Origin: Oxalobacteraceae bacterium
Lineage (GTDB): Bacteria; Pseudomonadota; Gammaproteobacteria; Burkholderiales; Burkholderiaceae_D
Reading direction: 5' to 3'
NCBI GenBank assembly: GCA_003132085.1
Contig: PKWO01000145.1
Span: forward strand, 9,532 to 14,944
DNA: 5,413 nt
Shown here: piece by piece, positions 3,526 through 5,413 of the stretch
Numbering within the stretch: the first letter of the stretch is position 1
How the letters are laid out: every line of letters begins with the position of its first letter
Made by a program: the position numbers and the translations under genes
The notes under the pieces: generated by a model
Database searches by the model: none
Told to the model about the DNA's origin: nothing
The model's input: only the letters and a program-made list of their open reading frames with translations

Positions 3526-5413
3526 ATGGGTACTTACGATACGCAATTGCAAGGGCTGTACGTCGCCTACTTCGGCCGCCCAGCAGACACCGCTGGCTTG
3601 GCATTCTGGAATGGCGTTGTCGCTGCTCAAGGTGTTAGCACAGGCTTAGCCGCTGTCTCTGCATCTTTCGCCGCTTCTGCCGAATACACAACAAAGTTTG
3701 CCGGTCAATCCAACTACCAAATTATTGCGACGATCTACCAAAACCTGTTCGGCCATCAGCCTGATGTAGCCGGTCTGGTATACTGGGGCAACCTGCTCAC
3801 CAACCACGCGATCACCGTTTCCAACGCTGTGACGCAAATATCTGGCGGCGCGTTAGGCACTGACTCAACTGCTTACACCGACAAAGTAACCGCCGCTACG
3901 ACGTTTACCAACGCGCTCGTTACCGCTCCAGAAATTCTCGCCTACAGCGGCAGCGCAGCAAATGCTGTTGCGGTGGCATACATCGCTAGCGTGACAGACA
4001 ACGCAAGCTTGGCAGCGGCTACCACTACTGCCGCGCTGAACGTAACGTTGGCAGCCGTCGTTCAACAAGGTACGCCGCCTGTACCGACCACTACTTTCAC
4101 GCTCACTACTAGTCCGGATACCGCTTACGTTGGCGCGGCTGGCGGCAATAACGTCTTCAATGCGGTTGTGAATGGAACAACGGTAGCTCCGACAAGTCTG
4201 GCTGCGTTTGACACGATTACTGGCAGTACTACCGGTACCAATACGCTGAACATCACAGATTACGCCGTCGGCGGCACCACCACGGCGGCTGCGATCACGA
4301 ATTCAGCAACCACAATCACCGGCATCAACACGCTGAACGTCAGTGCGCTTGAAGCCGTCGGGAATCTGAATGTCAGCACCTGGTCTGGTTTGACTGCTGT
4401 TAGCGCCACCGCTACAGCAGGTGGTAATACCATCACAGCGGCTACGACAGCAGCCGTTACCCTAGTCGATAGCGCTCTATCTACGGCTACTGACTCCGTC
4501 ATCGGTGGTTCAAACGTTTCCGTAACGGCAGCAGGCGTCACAACTGGTGCCATCAACGCAGGAAGCGCCACGACAGCTGGTACTATTGCCGTTATCGCAA
4601 CCGATGCGAACACAACCTCAGCTAACGCTGCAGCTGGTGCTATTACTGTTGTTGGTGGTACAACTGTTTCGGTTGCGCAGAACATCGCAGCGGCAACGTC
4701 TGCTACTGGTGTTCCTGGTGCTGTCGCTGGTACCGCTTTTACCGCTACCGGCGGCGCGGTTAACGTTACTGGTGGCGCTGCCACCACTTCCGTTACCATA
4801 ACGCAAACTGGTCCTGTTACCGCTTCGGGTGGTACTGCTGCTATTCCTGCTGCTGGTCTTACTGAGACTGCAACGGTTACATGGGCGGCGATGAGCGCGA
4901 ATGGTACTGAGGGTACTGAGACGGTTGGTAGCGAGGTTGTCACCAATGCAACTGGTGGTGCTGTTACCGCTGCTCAGGTTGCTCAAATTGCGGGTGGTGG
5001 CACTGCGATCGATGGTCTTACAGTAACAACGCCGGTATCAGGTTTTACAGTTGGGGCCGCCTCTGGCGCAACGACTGTATTCACAAGCACCACACCCAAT
5101 TCCGTGCAAGCTGCTCCTGTTATTGCAGCCTCTACCGGTGGTGGTGGAACTCCAACAGATGTGGTAACAGCGGTTGGTACGGCACCAGGTGCCGGTTCCG
5201 CCGCAGTTGCCGCTGTCGGCGGTATCGCTGACGGCGCCGTAACCATCACTGACGTGAATGCTGCGAGTGCAACCAAGGCAGGCACGATCACCACTGTTTC
5301 GCTGACCAACTATGGAACAGCGGCAGCGATCAACGACAACGCAGTGGCAACGCTGACTCTGGCCGGCACAGGCGCCGGCGTGACGATCACGAGTGCCCTG
5401 ACGACTCCGGTCA
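3526..5413 (+). CDS. Large S-layer-like, probably type I-secreted surface protein with N-terminal DUF4214 region (C-terminus outside window)
   Basis: The frame is open from the ATG at 3526 to the right edge (629 complete codons). There is no signal peptide. Residues ~6-105 carry two DUF4214-like units: LYVAYFGRPADTAGLAFW (11-28) and IYQNLFGHQPDVAGLVYW (near 69-87), each followed by a helical tail. After a further helical part and a Pro/Thr linker (~180-187), the chain becomes Ala/Thr/Gly/Val-rich beta-type sequence with almost no cysteine. Stretches resemble Caulobacter crescentus RsaA as I remember it: FDTITGSTTGTNTLNI (from ~228), ITGINTLNV (~264), AITVVGGTTVSVAQ (~372-385) and GAVTITDVNAASATKAGTI (570-588). 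RsaA and many DUF4214 proteins are exported by type I secretion through a C-terminal signal, usually with Ca-binding glycine-rich repeats; both would lie beyond the window. It is likely an S-layer or abundant surface-coat protein; a large adhesin is the main alternative. Expression is probably CRP-controlled via the site at 3399-3414. Confidence 0.85.
   Translation, partial: MGTYDTQLQGLYVAYFGRPADTAGLAFWNGVVAAQGVSTGLAAVSASFAASAEYTTKFAGQSNYQIIATIYQNLFGHQPDVAGLVYWGNLLTNHAITVSNAVTQISGGALGTDSTAYTDKVTAATTFTNALVTAPEILAYSGSAANAVAVAYIASVTDNASLAAATTTAALNVTLAAVVQQGTPPVPTTTFTLTTSPDTAYVGAAGGNNVFNAVVNGTTVAPTSLAAFDTITGSTTGTNTLNITDYAVGGTTTAAAITNSATTITGINTLNVSALEAVGNLNVSTWSGLTAVSATATAGGNTITAATTAAVTLVDSALSTATDSVIGGSNVSVTAAGVTTGAINAGSATTAGTIAVIATDANTTSANAAAGAITVVGGTTVSVAQNIAAATSATGVPGAVAGTAFTATGGAVNVTGGAATTSVTITQTGPVTASGGTAAIPAAGLTETATVTWAAMSANGTEGTETVGSEVVTNATGGAVTAAQVAQIAGGGTAIDGLTVTTPVSGFTVGAASGATTVFTSTTPNSVQAAPVIAASTGGGGTPTDVVTAVGTAPGAGSAAVAAVGGIADGAVTITDVNAASATKAGTITTVSLTNYGTAAAINDNAVATLTLAGTGAGVTITSALTTPV

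Noticed and set aside
4260..5309. Long minus-strand open frames (4260-4946 and 4983-5309) rich in Ala, Val, Thr and Pro
   Set aside because: They mirror the low-complexity Ala/Thr/Gly/Val codons of the S-layer-like gene on the plus strand and have no ribosome site or domain of their own.
1..5413. CRISPR array, tRNA or rRNA genes, insertion sequence or transposase
   Set aside because: I saw no regularly spaced direct repeats, tRNA-like cloverleaf, rRNA motifs or transposase coding sequence on either strand.

Overview
The window appears to be bacterial chromosome from a Gram-negative proteobacterium. The gene types point to a betaproteobacterium of the Burkholderiales/Nitrosomonadales kind, but this rests on gene content only and the genus cannot be named. 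Base composition is moderate and GC-leaning. Three protein genes are present, and two of them run off the window ends.

Layout: (1) 1-1311, minus strand: the N-terminal 437 residues of a CHASE2-domain membrane sensor, cut by the left edge just where a class III adenylate/guanylate cyclase domain would be expected. (2) 1312-1539: a divergent intergenic region with a perfect TGTGA-N6-TCACA CRP-type palindrome at 1479-1494 and promoter-like elements for both directions. (3) 1540-2901, plus strand: a secreted FecR-domain protein of 453 residues with a signal peptide, FecR domain, proline-rich linker and a glycine-rich beta-type C-terminal domain, followed by a likely intrinsic terminator at 2944-2974. 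(4) 2902-3525: a 624-base non-coding stretch holding that terminator, several inverted repeats and a second perfect CRP-type palindrome at 3399-3414. (5) 3526 to the right edge, plus strand: the first 629 residues of a large Ala/Thr/Gly/Val-rich surface protein with an N-terminal DUF4214 region and a central part resembling the Caulobacter S-layer protein RsaA. It has no signal peptide, which suggests type I secretion.

Working together (inference): CHASE2 cyclases and FecR-domain periplasmic proteins are often neighbours. Here a putative cAMP-producing sensor sits beside two promoters that each carry an ideal cAMP-receptor-protein site, one for the FecR partner and one for the S-layer-like protein. 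The simplest model is a local circuit in which an envelope-sensing cyclase, perhaps modulated by the FecR protein, raises cAMP, and CRP then switches on the FecR gene and a major cell-surface protein.
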